Assembly: GCA_944470555.2 (NCBI GenBank)
Contig: OX104134.1
Location: 77,308,678 to 77,372,677, forward strand
DNA length: 64,000 bases
Reading direction: 5' to 3'
Source: Heterobilharzia americana
Lineage: Eukaryota; Platyhelminthes; Trematoda; Strigeidida; Schistosomatidae
Shown here: piece after piece, positions 12,129 through 23,925 of the stretch
Layout of the letters: each line of letters opens with the position of its first letter
Position numbering within the stretch: position 1 is the first letter of the stretch
Made by a program: the position numbers and the translations under genes
Notes under the pieces: generated by a model
Databases searched by the model: none
What the model was told of the DNA's origin: nothing
The model's input: the letters and a program-made list of their open reading frames with translations, nothing else

Positions 12129-15083
12129 ATGTCCCCGAAATTAAATTCTACCCCATTTTCCTCACCACTACAGTTCCAACTAACCTGCGAGAAAATGCTT
12201 TCCGAAAACAGGTTTAGGTACTACTGCTTATCCAATTCTTTAACCTTCTGTCTGATTAACGCCCGTTCCATACGCAACAAAATAAGTGAGATCACTATGT
12301 TGTCGACTATGTCTAACCCCTGCCTAATATTTATCACTGAAGCTTGGTGCACTCCAGACACTCCTGATAGTGATGTCTCTGTCGACAATTATACTCTGTT
12401 TAGGGGAGATAGATATAATGGTAGAGGTGGTGGTTGCATCATCTATATCAGGTCCGACATTGCTGCGACAAATTGTCTTAATTCAGAACTCAATTCGCTC
12501 AGTGACTCAGTGTGGGTTGTGGTGAAGTTTACTAATGATATAACTATCCTCTTGGGGTGTATCTACCGTCCCCCTTGTTCTACCGTAGATTATGATGACA
12601 GGCTTGCAGAAGTGTTCACCCACGTAACAACACTGCCCTACTCCATGAAACTTATATGCGGTGACTTTAATATGCCTGACATCAAGTGGCAGACACTTAC
12701 CTCTCCTAGGCGGTTTGATAATTTTATTAATGTGTTGGATTCTGGAGGATGGCGCCAACATGTAGTGCAACCAACTAGACATAATAGCATACTTGACCTA
12801 GTTTTCACGAATGGATTATTGCCTTTCACTCTTCAAGTTGGTCCAGAATTCCCGGGCAGCGATCACAGAGTAGTGTTTGGTGACTTCCGACTATCTCCCA
12901 GAAATACGTTGGCTCCCAGGTCAAAAACAACCACAGTTAGACGATATAAAAATACCATCTGGGAAGAGATACAATACATGTTGCGATGCTTGGACTGGGG
13001 TTCTTATTTCACCAGTAGCTCAACCCATGAACTAAGTGACATCTTCTACAGTTCCATGAATGCAATTCACAATCACATTGCTCCGGAGGTATCAGTATTA
13101 ATTAGAAAGCCGAAAGTGAATTTCATCCCTGAAAAAGTACGTATCAGCATGCGCAGACATGCCAGAAATTTCTATCGATCTAATGACTTTTCATCCCTTG
13201 TCTCATTAAAAATTGCTCATGAGAACTTCAAATCAAATAAGTTACTGAAAGCAATCAAGCAAGAAACCAGCTGCAACGCACAAACAGGCAATGCTCAATC
13301 ATTAGTGAGAATTCTAAAATCCCGTGCAAACTTATCTAGAGTTATTCCCAGTAGTCTGATCATCGATGGGGACATTCTTTATGATGACCCAAGAAAGATC
13401 TGTGAGCTGTTTAGTAAACATTATGCAAGCTGCTTCACGCACGAAGATAGTGTACTAAACATACAAATGCCCATTCCACCACACCACTCGCTAAGTAATG
13501 TTTCCTTTACACAGAGAAAGATAGGTGATGCAGTTGCTTCACTAAAGGACTCATATTCTGCCGGACCCGATGGGATCCCGTCTGTTCTCCTTAAGAGGGG
13601 TGGTGAAGATATACCGTTGATCCTCATGAAGCTATTCTCAATATCCCTTACTGAGGCATGCTACCCTGACCGCTGGAAGCTGTCATACATATCTCCCACG
13701 TATAAATCTGGGCCGACGTCAGAAATTCAGAATTATCGTCCCATAAATATTACATCTGTAGTCTCTCGTATCATGGAGAAGGTCGTTGTGCAAGAAATCA
13801 ATGACTACGTGGCTGCGCATCAGCTTCTTTCCCCTATGCAGCATGGTTTCTTAAAAGGTCGTTCATGTAGTACTTGCTTACTGGATTATTTTGAGGAGGT
13901 CACCTGCAGACGAGATGAAGGTCTTTTCGTAACTGCTCTATTTTTTGACTTCAAAAAAGCATTTGATAAAGTGCCTCATAATCGGTTAATTCTTAAGCTT
14001 CAATCATTTGGAATTAGTGATCCTCTATTATCGTGGATAAGCTCATTCCTTAGGCAGCGTACTCAAATAGTAAAGTTCAGTCAAACCTATTCCTCCCCAC
14101 AGCCTATTCTGAGTGGCGTCATTCAAGGTAGTGTGTTGGGGCCCTTACTTTTCCTCCTTTACATAAATGATATTTCTGACATGATAAAATATGGTAAACC
14201 CTACCTGTTTGCTGACGACTTAAAAATCGTGTATAGCTTTCCCCACTCATCGCTAAGTGAGGGTTTTAATAGAATCCAGGAAGACCTGACGAATTTGTTT
14301 GCTTGGAGTGAAACATGGCAACTTCCACTTAACTCTAGTAAATGCGGAATTCTCTGTTTCAATAACTCTTATCCAAACGTCAGTTTACACCTTGGCGATT
14401 CTATGCTGCAATCTTACAACTCAGTATGTGATTTAGGTATTAGGTATTCTCGGAACTTAACGTTTACGGAATATGCCCAGTCACTTGCCTCCAGGTGTCG
14501 GCGCTCAGTTGGCCTTTTGCTTAAACACGTACATACCAATGAGGCTAGACTGCTTTTATTCAAGGTAATGATCCGCCCAGTACTTGAATATGGCACAATC
14601 ATCTTCAGCAATATGTATGCTTCGGATAGGATACTAATTGAGAATGTTCAAAGAAAGTTTACCCGCTGTGTACTGGGCCGTCACGAAGAACTTGATTATG
14701 TGGGAAGGTGTAAGAAATTAAAAATTGACCCACTTTGGCTAAGACGCCTTAAGCTTAACCTTAGCCTATTTTTCCGCCTTTTGCATGGCATTACTCACGC
14801 CTGTTGCGCTCCTACTTTTAAGCCTATATCTTCATATAGTCTACGCAATCGTGAATGTACTGTACCTGTAGAAAAGCACCGCCTTAAACTTAGGTCACGA
14901 TCCTTTATGTTACAGTACAGCAAGTTATGGAATAAGCTTCCACATTTTATTCGCTCTTGCATGTCTGCATTTCAGTTTCGACGTCTACTCAACGAATTCT
15001 TCCTTTTCACGGATATCCATAAATTTCTTGACATTCATATTATATCCACAAATACGAAGCATAATGGAGCAATCGGCACATAA
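12129..15083 (+). CDS. CR1-like retrotransposon ORF2: endonuclease-reverse transcriptase
   Basis: A 984-residue polyprotein that nicks target DNA and copies element RNA by target-primed reverse transcription. It starts at an ATG 41 bases after the ORF1 stop, in another frame, so reinitiation or similar is implied. The endonuclease spans about residues 40-255: LINARS (Asn44), TEAW (Glu71), IYRPP, GDFNMPD (178-184), SILDLVFT and GSDHR (243-247). All the expected catalytic residues are visible. The RT spans about 455-760: SAGPDGIPS, NYRPINITS, QHGFLKGRS, FFDFKKAFD (motif A), SGVIQGSVLGPLLF (motif B), FADD at 694-697 (motif C) and PLNSSKC. The C-terminal domain ends with SKLWNKLP and FTDIHKFLDIH, a tail also seen in relics at 31.6 and 58.4 kb. 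No stop or frameshift is present, so it may be active. Confidence 0.93.
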   Translation: MSPKLNSTPFSSPLQFQLTCEKMLSENRFRYYCLSNSLTFCLINARSIRNKISEITMLSTMSNPCLIFITEAWCTPDTPDSDVSVDNYTLFRGDRYNGRGGGCIIYIRSDIAATNCLNSELNSLSDSVWVVVKFTNDITILLGCIYRPPCSTVDYDDRLAEVFTHVTTLPYSMKLICGDFNMPDIKWQTLTSPRRFDNFINVLDSGGWRQHVVQPTRHNSILDLVFTNGLLPFTLQVGPEFPGSDHRVVFGDFRLSPRNTLAPRSKTTTVRRYKNTIWEEIQYMLRCLDWGSYFTSSSTHELSDIFYSSMNAIHNHIAPEVSVLIRKPKVNFIPEKVRISMRRHARNFYRSNDFSSLVSLKIAHENFKSNKLLKAIKQETSCNAQTGNAQSLVRILKSRANLSRVIPSSLIIDGDILYDDPRKICELFSKHYASCFTHEDSVLNIQMPIPPHHSLSNVSFTQRKIGDAVASLKDSYSAGPDGIPSVLLKRGGEDIPLILMKLFSISLTEACYPDRWKLSYISPTYKSGPTSEIQNYRPINITSVVSRIMEKVVVQEINDYVAAHQLLSPMQHGFLKGRSCSTCLLDYFEEVTCRRDEGLFVTALFFDFKKAFDKVPHNRLILKLQSFGISDPLLSWISSFLRQRTQIVKFSQTYSSPQPILSGVIQGSVLGPLLFLLYINDISDMIKYGKPYLFADDLKIVYSFPHSSLSEGFNRIQEDLTNLFAWSETWQLPLNSSKCGILCFNNSYPNVSLHLGDSMLQSYNSVCDLGIRYSRNLTFTEYAQSLASRCRRSVGLLLKHVHTNEARLLLFKVMIRPVLEYGTIIFSNMYASDRILIENVQRKFTRCVLGRHEELDYVGRCKKLKIDPLWLRRLKLNLSLFFRLLHGITHACCAPTFKPISSYSLRNRECTVPVEKHRLKLRSRSFMLQYSKLWNKLPHFIRSCMSAFQFRRLLNEFFLFTDIHKFLDIHIISTNTKHNGAIGT

Positions 15084-15240
15084 CAATGGTCAAGCCATTG
15101 CGTCCGCTATGAACGTACTCAGATCTCTAAATGTAAGAATCGGTTTTATTAAAGCCCTGAAGTTCGTTTAATGCAGATGGCCTCACGATTGCATACAAGG
15201 GTATGAATACCGGCTCCTCTCCGTATAATGAACTTAAAGA

Positions 15241-16645
15241 ATACTGTTTATTACTGAAAGCCACTACGGTACCCCCCCCTCCCAAAAAAACGACTTAATA
15301 ACCCTATAATGGAAGGACTATGTAGTTGACTTAACATATATACATGAAAATGTACATCAAGTCCGAATAAATCAAAAAAAGGATAGGGACCTTTCTCTTC
15401 TCCAAATTTGATAGCGTAGTAATCTCTATTTCCATATCTGCTCGTGCCTCTCCTTTCTTTCCCCATTTGCAGAAACAGCTGCAAGTCGACATTTGATGTT
15501 CAAATTCAGTCTGAACGTGATTACTTTATGGGAATAACACCTGCTCATTGACGCCAATAATTATTGGACTACTCCCACTCTTTCGCAAATTCTGGACCAT
15601 CTTCAAGATTAACTCACCTACTCGTCATGATTTTTCTTGCGACGAACCGTCTGACCATTCCCAACAGTATTAGTAGCAGAGGCATTCTGAACAGATGATT
15701 AAACCAGAGACCAATTAAAATATTGGCTCAGGAGGTCACTTACCTGCAATGGCTTCACACTAGACATTTTCTAGTACTCTGTACCAAGAGACCTTTTCAT
15801 ATGGAACTTACTACGCATCAAATACACTTCTCGAATGATGCCGCCTATGCTAATACAAAAGATGCTCGAAATCTATGGACTATTGACTGTTTCAACACCT
15901 ATTTTCATCCAATACAACAAGTATTCCCAGCAGAATTAATCTATATCACCTTTAAAAGTAACATGATGACCTGGATATGCATTGATATAGCCATACACGT
16001 TGGTTATATAACTGTGGATACTTTATTGTTACTCCAGATTGTATAAATGGGTCCTTTGTGGTTAGCAAACTAAAAACTGAAGATCATTCTAAGTAATAAA
16101 CTATTATATTACTAATCAGCAAACTATGCGAATGGACTAACAACGTCGGTTGGTTACAACGCAAACTTTGAACAATGCGCGCTTTTGATATTGATAATGG
16201 AACCTATCTATGTGATGGGAGATGGCAATCCATATCCGTCTCATGAATTTCAGCAACTTTCAATAAGATTATGCACACTAATGACTTGATATGTAAATTA
16301 TTTAATACTAGATACTTTCAAAGGTTATGAATTTGACGGTGCTTGTAAACTGGTATCCCTCATGTTAAGCCTGTTAAATGAAGGCGACATTTACTATTAT
16401 CTAAACTTTAATACCCTATGTACGCTGTAAAGTAATATTTCCTCGTTCATTTCATAACTAGCAGGACCTTCGGCAGTTTTTTTTTTTAAATTGAGTTTAA
16501 TGACATTCCATCAGTACCACTCAGGGCTCAAATCTTGTAGACATTTTGAGATGTATCAACGTGATGAAGCCTGTAAACTGGCTTCTCTCGTGTTAAAATC
16601 CTTTTTTAACACGAGAATAAAACATTTATTTATTGTGATTGCTGA
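15241..16645 (+). repeat. Hairpin-end repeat, copy 1 (near complete)
   Basis: The most continuous copy of a repeat seen six times in this window. Shared landmarks in order are a C-rich 'ggtacccc' start, 'cctataatgg...gtagttgactt', 'cctgctcattgacgcc', 'tctggaccatcttcaag', 'ctagtactctgt', 'caacaagtattcccagcagaatt', 'gggtcctttgtgg', 'ctgtgtgatgggagatg'-like, then a terminal module of hairpin plus AATAAA. No conserved ORF is shared among copies. Copies elsewhere start at different points but end at the same place, as 5'-truncated retrotransposed sequence does. It could also be the 3' untranslated region of the adjacent CR1, but the flanks of other copies do not show CR1 ORF2. Confidence 0.7.
16586..16621 (+). 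terminator. Terminal hairpin plus AATAAA of the hairpin-end repeat
   Basis: A perfect 13-bp stem (16586-16598 with 16604-16616) and a 5-base loop, immediately overlapped by AATAAA (16616-16621). Related but less perfect hairpins end the other copies near 24340-24372, 27355-27392 and 61495-61527, and in reverse near 29850 and 37400. The AATAAA suggests a polyadenylation signal, so the hairpin would lie at the RNA 3' end. Confidence 0.65.
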
Positions 16646-19600
16646 ACTCTCGATTTGATTCTACAACAGAGAGATTTCTCAGCAGCAGCCTTATCCTCTT
16701 AGTCTAACATCTTCAGAAGGTCAGTAGGTAAACATGGATGACCAAAGTCGATGGCCACCAGTTTCAGTGAGGCTTTTGATTTCATGTGTTTGCGTCAAGG
16801 AAGCAGATGACAATTGATGCAGTCCAACCCGCTTCCTGAACTACATCGGGTCAGCTATGCACCTTTATTCGGCTTAGTAGCCACGCAAAAATCTTGGTTT
16901 TCGCATTTCCTCAAAGAGATTTTTAAAAATCAGCGTGAGGCTAAAACTCATTCCACAGAGTTATCGCACTGCTTACAGGTTATGCGGCCGTATTTAAAAA
17001 TGCGGGTGTTTTCTGTCTTATGTGACCGTTTCCTAACTTCATAGTTCTCCATAGTGCTGTCTGTTGCTGAATGACTTTTTATGCTGTCAATTATGAGCTA
17101 AGTATTAGCAGCGATTCCAGATCTTAGACAGGAAGTAGGTTAAGTCATTCAGAATGAACAATTCCTGCGCGTTGCAGTGAGTTGGTTGAGACTTCAGATC
17201 GCAGCCAAAAAGATATATGATTCCGATTTTCGCCTAAGAATACTCTTACATACAACTTAGGGCTGCCATCAGTGGGGACATTTATTTCAGTGAATGCAGA
17301 CTTGGGATCACGCAACAGTGGAAAACTGAAGCTCTTCCCATGCTTAAGCCACAATAAGTCTATGTAATACGACAAGTGCCAAGTTGATAATCATGATCTG
17401 CTAGCGACTGTATAAACTATTTTGGGAAGACATCTGCTTGGCAGCTTTCATTTAACCTGACTACATGATAATAAGTTCTTCGATTACCACAATCGAGCAT
17501 CTGATGCCAGCCGCAGCAAGAACTCAGTCCGCCAGGAGATTAAGGGAGCAGATGAAAGAACTAGGACCGATTCGTTCTAATATTGCTCCGAAAACTACAG
17601 TTCAAACAGACACTTGATCGTTGTCAGGTATTATTGTTATGGGGGTGAATATAGACGATATACATCTGTTCAGGAATGAAACACCATAAGAAGAGAGACG
17701 AAATGGCACCGTGTGCAAGCAACAGGTTCAAAAGCGAATGGGCTGCTGATATTGCATTGATAGAGCCTCCGAACCGAGGTTGGAGGGGCCGCACAGTTCT
17801 GTCTGCCGATTACTGGGGTGGGGAGTCGACTGCCCCTTTGCGAGTTGCATGGAACAGAAGTATCAACTACTTTAAATGATATCCACAGCGTTGGTGACAG
17901 GTACCTCAAATTTTCATGGTGGAGGACAGCATAACTTCAACTCTCATATCAAAGTAGGGCAGCGCTACATATAGTCAAGCATCCTATCAAAACTCACCTA
18001 CTACCATCGAAAAGGCTAGGCTGTTTGAAGGCTATAAGTATTGGACTATCTGTCTACTGATGGCCATCTACTAGTGTGGAATGTTCAAGTTCTAACACCT
18101 CGACCGCAGATACCACACCATGACGGTGTTCGATCTTGTAATCATCCCTGTCTCTGATTGCCCTTTTTGGTCGGGAGACGACAGTGTCATAAATGGAGGC
18201 TCACTGGAAAGAAATCAGGTAACTGAGCCTGCAATACTCGGTATGGCGTGAAGCCGAGGGAGGATAGGAAATCGTTCCGGAATTCTGTGTCTTTAAACCG
18301 GAGAAAAACCCTAAGGGCCTTTTTGTGCGATGAAGGGAAAATCTACCGGTCAGAGGACGTTGGTGACGAAAATCCCTCTCCACTACAAATTGCAGGAAAT
18401 TTTGGCACCGACTTTGGCACAGCCTAACACTGCGACGGCAAACTGTACGAGCCAGCAGCTTGAACAGCCTCGAGTATTCCCCAGTGCAATGGGGGTGTGC
18501 AGACCGCAGGTTCCTTGAAAAGCTGTCAGAAAGACAGATGGGGTGTTAACTACCTGTAGCCCTTCTACCAGCACTGTCTATAGTAAGAAAAGCCTTACAG
18601 GCAGCCGCATCCGGGACCACTTCGATTAAACAACTTCCCGTAGGGTGGGTCCTTCTGGTGGCCTGAAACAACCGGATGGTATGTTGGGACTTCTAGGTCC
18701 GTATTCATTTAACTTACCTTGATGCTCCCCCCGATACGGCTCCACGAACCATCCATATGCCCAGAACAGTAAATTCGGGAGCGCATTATCAGTTACTGCC
18801 CTGAGTGGTGACTATTTAGATGGCGAATGGTCCGTAAAACGTTCAACGGGTTTACCTTGATTAGTGCAAAACTTTAGGTGTATCATGCGGAGCAGTTCTG
18901 GATCCTCTGTTGTTGATACTCTTTTAAATGGCCATCCACTGGGTCTCAAGTCTTGGATTCTACTGAATGCTAACAGTGCTACGTCAAGGAGAGCCTTGGC
19001 GTACTGAATTATCCAGAACGCCCCGCAAGACTACCTCAGAACCCTCGGAGAGCAGGTAACTAAGGCAAGAGATGTAGGTCCGATGCTGACTAGTGCCGGT
19101 CCAAATTCTTCCGGAAAAGCCCTCGGGCCCAGACTGCGGCACTCCTCGTGCTAAGGTGCCCCCACCCTGTAGCTCTCCCATGGGCTTCACACCGTCTAGA
19201 GTTTTACAGGTGCTAACTTTCACAAGGAATGTCAAGAGAAAATCAACAAGACACGTTGCAAGAACATGGCACAAGCAATACAGGTTTTCGAAAATATACG
19301 GCAGCTTGCCAGCAGCTTACGAGAGACTTGGTAATCAAAGCCAGCTCACACATGCACCATTACCCGTAGATCAATGTTCACGATCTGCACGCATCTCCGA
19401 AGGAATCACTCACCAAACTGCAAAAAGACTGTGAAGTCATGCTGCTTTCCTCCCCGAGTCTGCTGCCAATAAAGAGCGTAACCTGATGGAGTAGCCGGCG
19501 CCCTATTTATCTACTGCTTCCGATACAGCTTGGACAGCCATATAGAAACATAAAACTGGGCTCATTCGGCTGACGCGCTGATTAGAAATACCAACTAACT

Positions 19601-20569
19601 ACTGTCACAACAATCTGGGATTTTCTTTCGCCCTCCTACGCATTCGTTTTTACTGCTAATGTTATCACGGACACAATTCAATTTTCCGCCCCTCTGATAA
19701 CCTAAACAGAGATGATCTACTCCCTAGGCAACGTTGATCATATAAATGGCACATGATAAGTCTATGAAACGGCCCTCCGTTCCAGATACAGTTCCACCGT
19801 TGATAACTATTTCTAATGATGTTGTCTCCACTTCAATACTCCCTGCTCTTGCCTTCTAACTTTCAGCCTCGACTGCAGGCCAAATATCTGCATTTTCGAC
19901 TCCTGCATTCAGAGGCAATATTTTTTTGAACGCACCAAGGGCAGGACCAAAACACTGCCTTCATGGGTCATGAACACCTTATTTTAGGTAAGCGCTAGAA
20001 TTTCTTGGTCACTTTCACATTGTTTAAAACACATGTTTTGATAATTATGAAGCTATAGTCCAATGAAAATTCTTTGTTTCCGTTTATTGCAGTTAGCCAC
20101 TATGAACGTGGTAACACTCCAACCAGTAGAGGGTAGTTTCAGCCTTGGTTTGTTCCTCTGATGATTTACTTTCAGCCGCAACCGAGCCAAGAATCAGAAG
20201 TGAAGCATTCTTCTATGACAAGAAGAACGAAGCAAGAAACAGATAAAAGAAGCAAGAATTCCAGCTAGAGGCTTTTTGCACAAGCGTGTTTCTCCCTACC
20301 TAACTTTTTTTGCTGTGGCGTTAATTGTACATGTTTTCTCTACTAAACGCTTGTGAACATAAACCCCGTGCCATCATATAGTTTAGGACTTTTATCTATG
20401 TTTCCTATATTTACTTGTGAAAGGTCAGTGAATGTTAAGTAGATTTCTCAGAGGACGTTAAGAGACTGATGTACTGTCATAAAGGATAGCGCTCCTGCAC
20501 TCAGTAATCTGGAGAACCCATCAGATGATATGAATTCACTTATCAACTAAGTCTGGGGTCTATTTAATA
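16646..20569. other. No recognisable gene
   Basis: Only short ORFs without family signatures. The section 17.6-19.5 kb is visibly more GC-rich than its surroundings and has proline- and serine-rich frames. That would fit a decayed retrotransposon ORF1 but could not be aligned to the ORF1 at 10.3 kb. The interval is left unassigned. Confidence 0.45.
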
Positions 20570-20597
20570 ATATTTATTCCTGAATACACAGGCATAC

Positions 20598-20760
20598 ACC
20601 ACTTTTACAGGTAGGAGTAAATTTGCATGTTAATTACATGTTGCTTCAGGGTAAGTATTTTAATCACTGAAATGCTCGTATCGCATGTCAATAAAATGTA
20701 GGATGTCAACAAAATAAGCATGTACAAACTGACGTACTGGAAGCATTGCCTCCGCATTCA
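20598..20760 (+). pseudogene. Degenerate copy of the LSPEDI domain
   Basis: The frame reads AYTTFTGRSKFAC followed by stop-interrupted residues ending in KxACTN. This lines up with THTTFTGINKF...QQNKYAQN of the better copy at 31339-31536 (minus). It has several stops. It flanks the CR1 relic at 20870-22010 on the left, while a second copy flanks it on the right. Confidence 0.45.
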
Positions 20761-20869
20761 CAAAAAAGAGTTTGCATCCGGCTATTGCAAGGAATGCCTG
20801 AAGAAAAAAACATGGCCTGAGGCTCATACTACTTCTGCTTTTTTGTCATATGTTGCCTTTTATTAGCGA

Positions 20870-22010
20870 TGAAAAGCTTGCGCACGAATACATACATGGC
20901 TTATTGTTTCTTGTTCTTTGATGGGCACAGAACTATGGATCCCATTCATTCTTGCACCATTTATCTTCAGAGATTGACAACCTGATTCTTGACTACTACT
21001 GTGGGCCAGATATCTCCTGCCATTAACTCCAGCATAAAAATGTAGTAGGTTTGTTTGTTTGCACCAAGTAGACGGGGCGACTTTCAAGACTGAGGGTTTG
21101 CCTTCAAAATAGCTTTGCTTCAGTGGGAAGTTTGCTGCGGATCTGGGGAAATTCATAGTGAAGTGGTTCGCATGACAGCATGAATTAAAAGGTCTCAGTA
21201 TGATGCCACAGACGCTACCGGCCAGATCATGATAGATGTTATGTTTTGACTGGAACTCATAACTTTCTGCGAACGTCGATTTGTGCAGCACATTAAAGAA
21301 AAGCCTGAGGTCGATTTTAAGTCAAAGCGGCTCCAGATTTAGAGTCATTCCCGATACTTGTAGTCCTGCCCGGACTCATATCCTAGCAACCTAGACGTAA
21401 AATATCCCCGGATACCTCCAAGTTTTACTTTGTTTTTACTGGAGACACCACTTAAAATAAATGGGCAGTATTCTGGCGGCGGGGGAGGCATGTGGGTTTT
21501 ACAGAGTAGTAACTTGATAATTTTAAGGTAGAAGTTACGGATTATGCATCTCAACAGAATCCCGGATTTGCTCGTCTGCGATGCAACCTGTCCAGGAGAT
21601 TTAAGATCACCTAAGTACATCAATCCAAGGTGACAGATGCGTTTAAGAACGGGTACTTCCATATTCTGGGTACACAGCCTGTTGAGAAAGCGCCGAAACA
21701 TATCCAGACATATTTTTTCGTGTTTAACCGAGGTTTGCCGGCAGTAGACCGTGTGGATGTTGCGTCAAGTTCATGTGTATTAACTTTTGGAACTGGGATA
21801 GATCAGCATAAGTGAATGTGTATGGAACTGTGGGGTCATCAGCAGACGAAAGTGCTTTGTCCTGTATAAAGCGGCAGCGAATGCCGTTGACGTATCGAGT
21901 GAACAGAAGGGGACCTAATACACTGCCCTGAACTATGCCAGAGATAAATAGGTTTTGAAGTACACGACTCATTTTTTTACCACGTGCCATTATTGTGGGA
22001 ACACTTAGTC
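20870..22010 (-). mobile_element. CR1-like RT C-terminal fragment
   Basis: The minus strand reads SGIVQGSVLGPLLFTRYVNGI (RT motif B) near 21950 down to 21890. SSADDPTVPYTF (motif C) follows near 21845. CPFILSGVSSKNKVKLGGI and FTSRLLGYESGQDYKYRE follow near 21465-21350. The last part, 21291-20863, starts LHKSTFAESYEFQSKHNIYHD, which fits the C-terminal domain. The pieces lie in different frames. It is a 5'-truncated, inactive copy of a subfamily different from the intact element at 10-15 kb. Confidence 0.8.
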
Positions 22011-22083
22011 CACCCTAATAAAGTATGGCTTAATCTTAGGGGCTTCAAATTGGTAACACCAACAATATTTATCCCTGAATATG

Positions 22084-22326
22084 CGGCCACACGCCATTTT
22101 TAAAGGTATGAACAAGTTTATATATAAATAACATGTCTTCACGAAAGGTAATCTCAATCCCCACCTATTATCACCAGAAGATATAACTGCTGCATGTTCA
22201 TATAGTGAAACATCCCAGCAGAACAAGCATGCACCACGTGATCAACTGCGTCAATTGCCTTTGGAACGTCCGGATAAAATACAGGTACCAACTAGTGTGA
22301 GTGGTATATGGTGTCTACGAAGCTAA
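22084..22326 (+). pseudogene. LSPEDI-domain coding-like sequence, copy 2
   Basis: An 80-codon frame with one internal TAA contains KGNLNPHLLSPEDITAACSY and SETSQQNKHAPRDQL, then continues to LERPDKIQVPTSVSG and a stop. The same protein-level pattern recurs at 31339-31536 (minus) and weakly at 20598-20760 (plus). Conservation at the protein level between separate copies suggests a once-translated segment, possibly from a mobile element. The function is unknown and no family was recognised. Confidence 0.5.
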
Positions 22327-23925
22327 AAGACCAAGATGACAAGTCATGCAGGATCTTGATCTTGGGCACCTACATCTGCTTAATGTGATGATGTTCAGCG
22401 CTTTGCTGAAAGAAATTCTGCATAATTCCGAAAACTGCAGGGGTAGTGTTTATTCGTCTGTAGTTACTACCCAAAGACTGTGTAATGGATTAACATGAAT
22501 GTAAAGTAAATGAGCTTTTCCAGATACTAATGAATGCGGACTACTCCAAAGACATATACAGCGTTTAAACCAATAATAATTGAAAATCTTGGTCACCAAG
22601 TGGAAGGGAAAGTGATATTACATGTAAAGGATACCTAGTGTACCATTCTTACAATTTTCCTTTGTCTGAACTGTTTTCCTCATGCTTTCTTTCTCACGTC
22701 TAAGTCACATTTTATGTCCCGCTGTCTTTCAGGCTGACTGTTGCCTCTTTAGGCGCACTGATTATTTCTTGCCTCCCGAGGTTACTGTAAACTCTATGAG
22801 CGGGTTACGTTTTCATTCACAGGCATTTTCAGCCCGGGATGTTGTAGACTCAGTTGACAGCCACCCATTTGGCTTTCCTTTGCGAATCACTCGGGATGAA
22901 CCGTCTCAACCCTGGTCTATCATCCCTTATATATTACCATCCGTCCCCGCATCTTCCTTTCGCAACCGTGTTCCACCTGGTACCGCGCAACTGCAACATT
23001 TTAACTCCTTGATTGCTGGGTATATATTGGGGTATTAAATTCCACTCTGGTCGTTGGTCTAAGTGGAGATGACCACTTGCTTAGAGTCCAGAACTTTTAA
23101 AATCACAGAAACGATTCCAATATTTTAGCTGAATAGCCGCAAATATGCCACTGAACATTTTACGCATAAATCGGCTTATTTTTAGCCTCGTTATCGTGAA
23201 TAAGAAGAATGTTGTGTCCTATGCAACCCAGTCACCAATTAAGTGGTGCGGGGAAAGCATATGTTCTAGACGGCCTCTAACCTCTTCATTCTTCAAATGC
23301 ATACTCTGGCCACGCTGGGTGGGTTTAGGGACGCCAAGCATCAACCAAAGTGCACCAAAGCCATGGCATCGGAAGCACCTCATCCAGAGTTTGATTAACT
23401 TTCGGTGAGTGCTCTGAGGTATACATGGTTCATTGTTTAAAGGCACTTTCATGAAATCCTTCAGTGGAACAACTGTATCGAAACAGCTTTTGGAGCTGTC
23501 TTGAAGTATGCTGAGGGTTATTTGGAGGCATGTAGTGGTGAAATATGATCCTCAACCAATGCACCTAATCGGTGTACACACCAACTCCCAATACATCACG
23601 CCGTGCTATTTATACACTATTCGATATAGAAAGGAAGTATCAACTTAAGTGCCAATTTAAAGAAGTGTTGGTGCACAAAATACCATTATGGGATCGCTTC
23701 CTGGAGGCTTGGTGCCCACATGTGTCAAGAGAGGAACTACGTCGCGGAAAAACACTAGGTCCGGTTCACTGTCGTTTCTTGTGAGAATAGTAACAAGTTG
23801 TTTCCACCAAAAGTATTCAGGGCACTTGGCAATCTTCATACGTAGCTGAACCGTGGAGTGAGTTCCATTTGATTTCAGGTAGGCTGAAGTCCCCGCGCGT
23901 GGCTTTATAGAAGAGAGGATACATT
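22327..23925. other. No recognisable gene
   Basis: Short ORFs only. The frame at 22682-23038 (118 codons) is open but shows no family motif or repeat counterpart in this window. The minus frame at 23219-23452, with many Cys, His and Trp, is likewise unassigned. Confidence 0.4.

Larger units (their letters stand above)
10140..15240 (+). mobile_element. Intact CR1-like non-LTR retrotransposon
   Basis: Two long ORFs in the usual CR1-clade order are both open. ORF1 carries an RRM-like domain. ORF2 carries an apurinic-type endonuclease followed by a reverse transcriptase. The spacer between them is 41 bases and they lie in different frames. A 5' untranslated stretch of a few hundred bases precedes ORF1. 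Neither terminus is certain. The left end could lie anywhere between about 9.6 and 10.25 kb, and the right end before or at the hairpin-end repeat that starts near 15.24 kb. No target-site duplication was identified. In a window where all other elements are broken, this copy is probably the youngest. Confidence 0.85.

Noticed and set aside
12507..12829. Antisense frames within CR1 ORF2
   Set aside because: They are shadows of the strongly supported plus-strand ORF2.
22682..23038. 118-codon plus frame
   Set aside because: No family pattern, no homologous copy in the window and no splice or promoter context.
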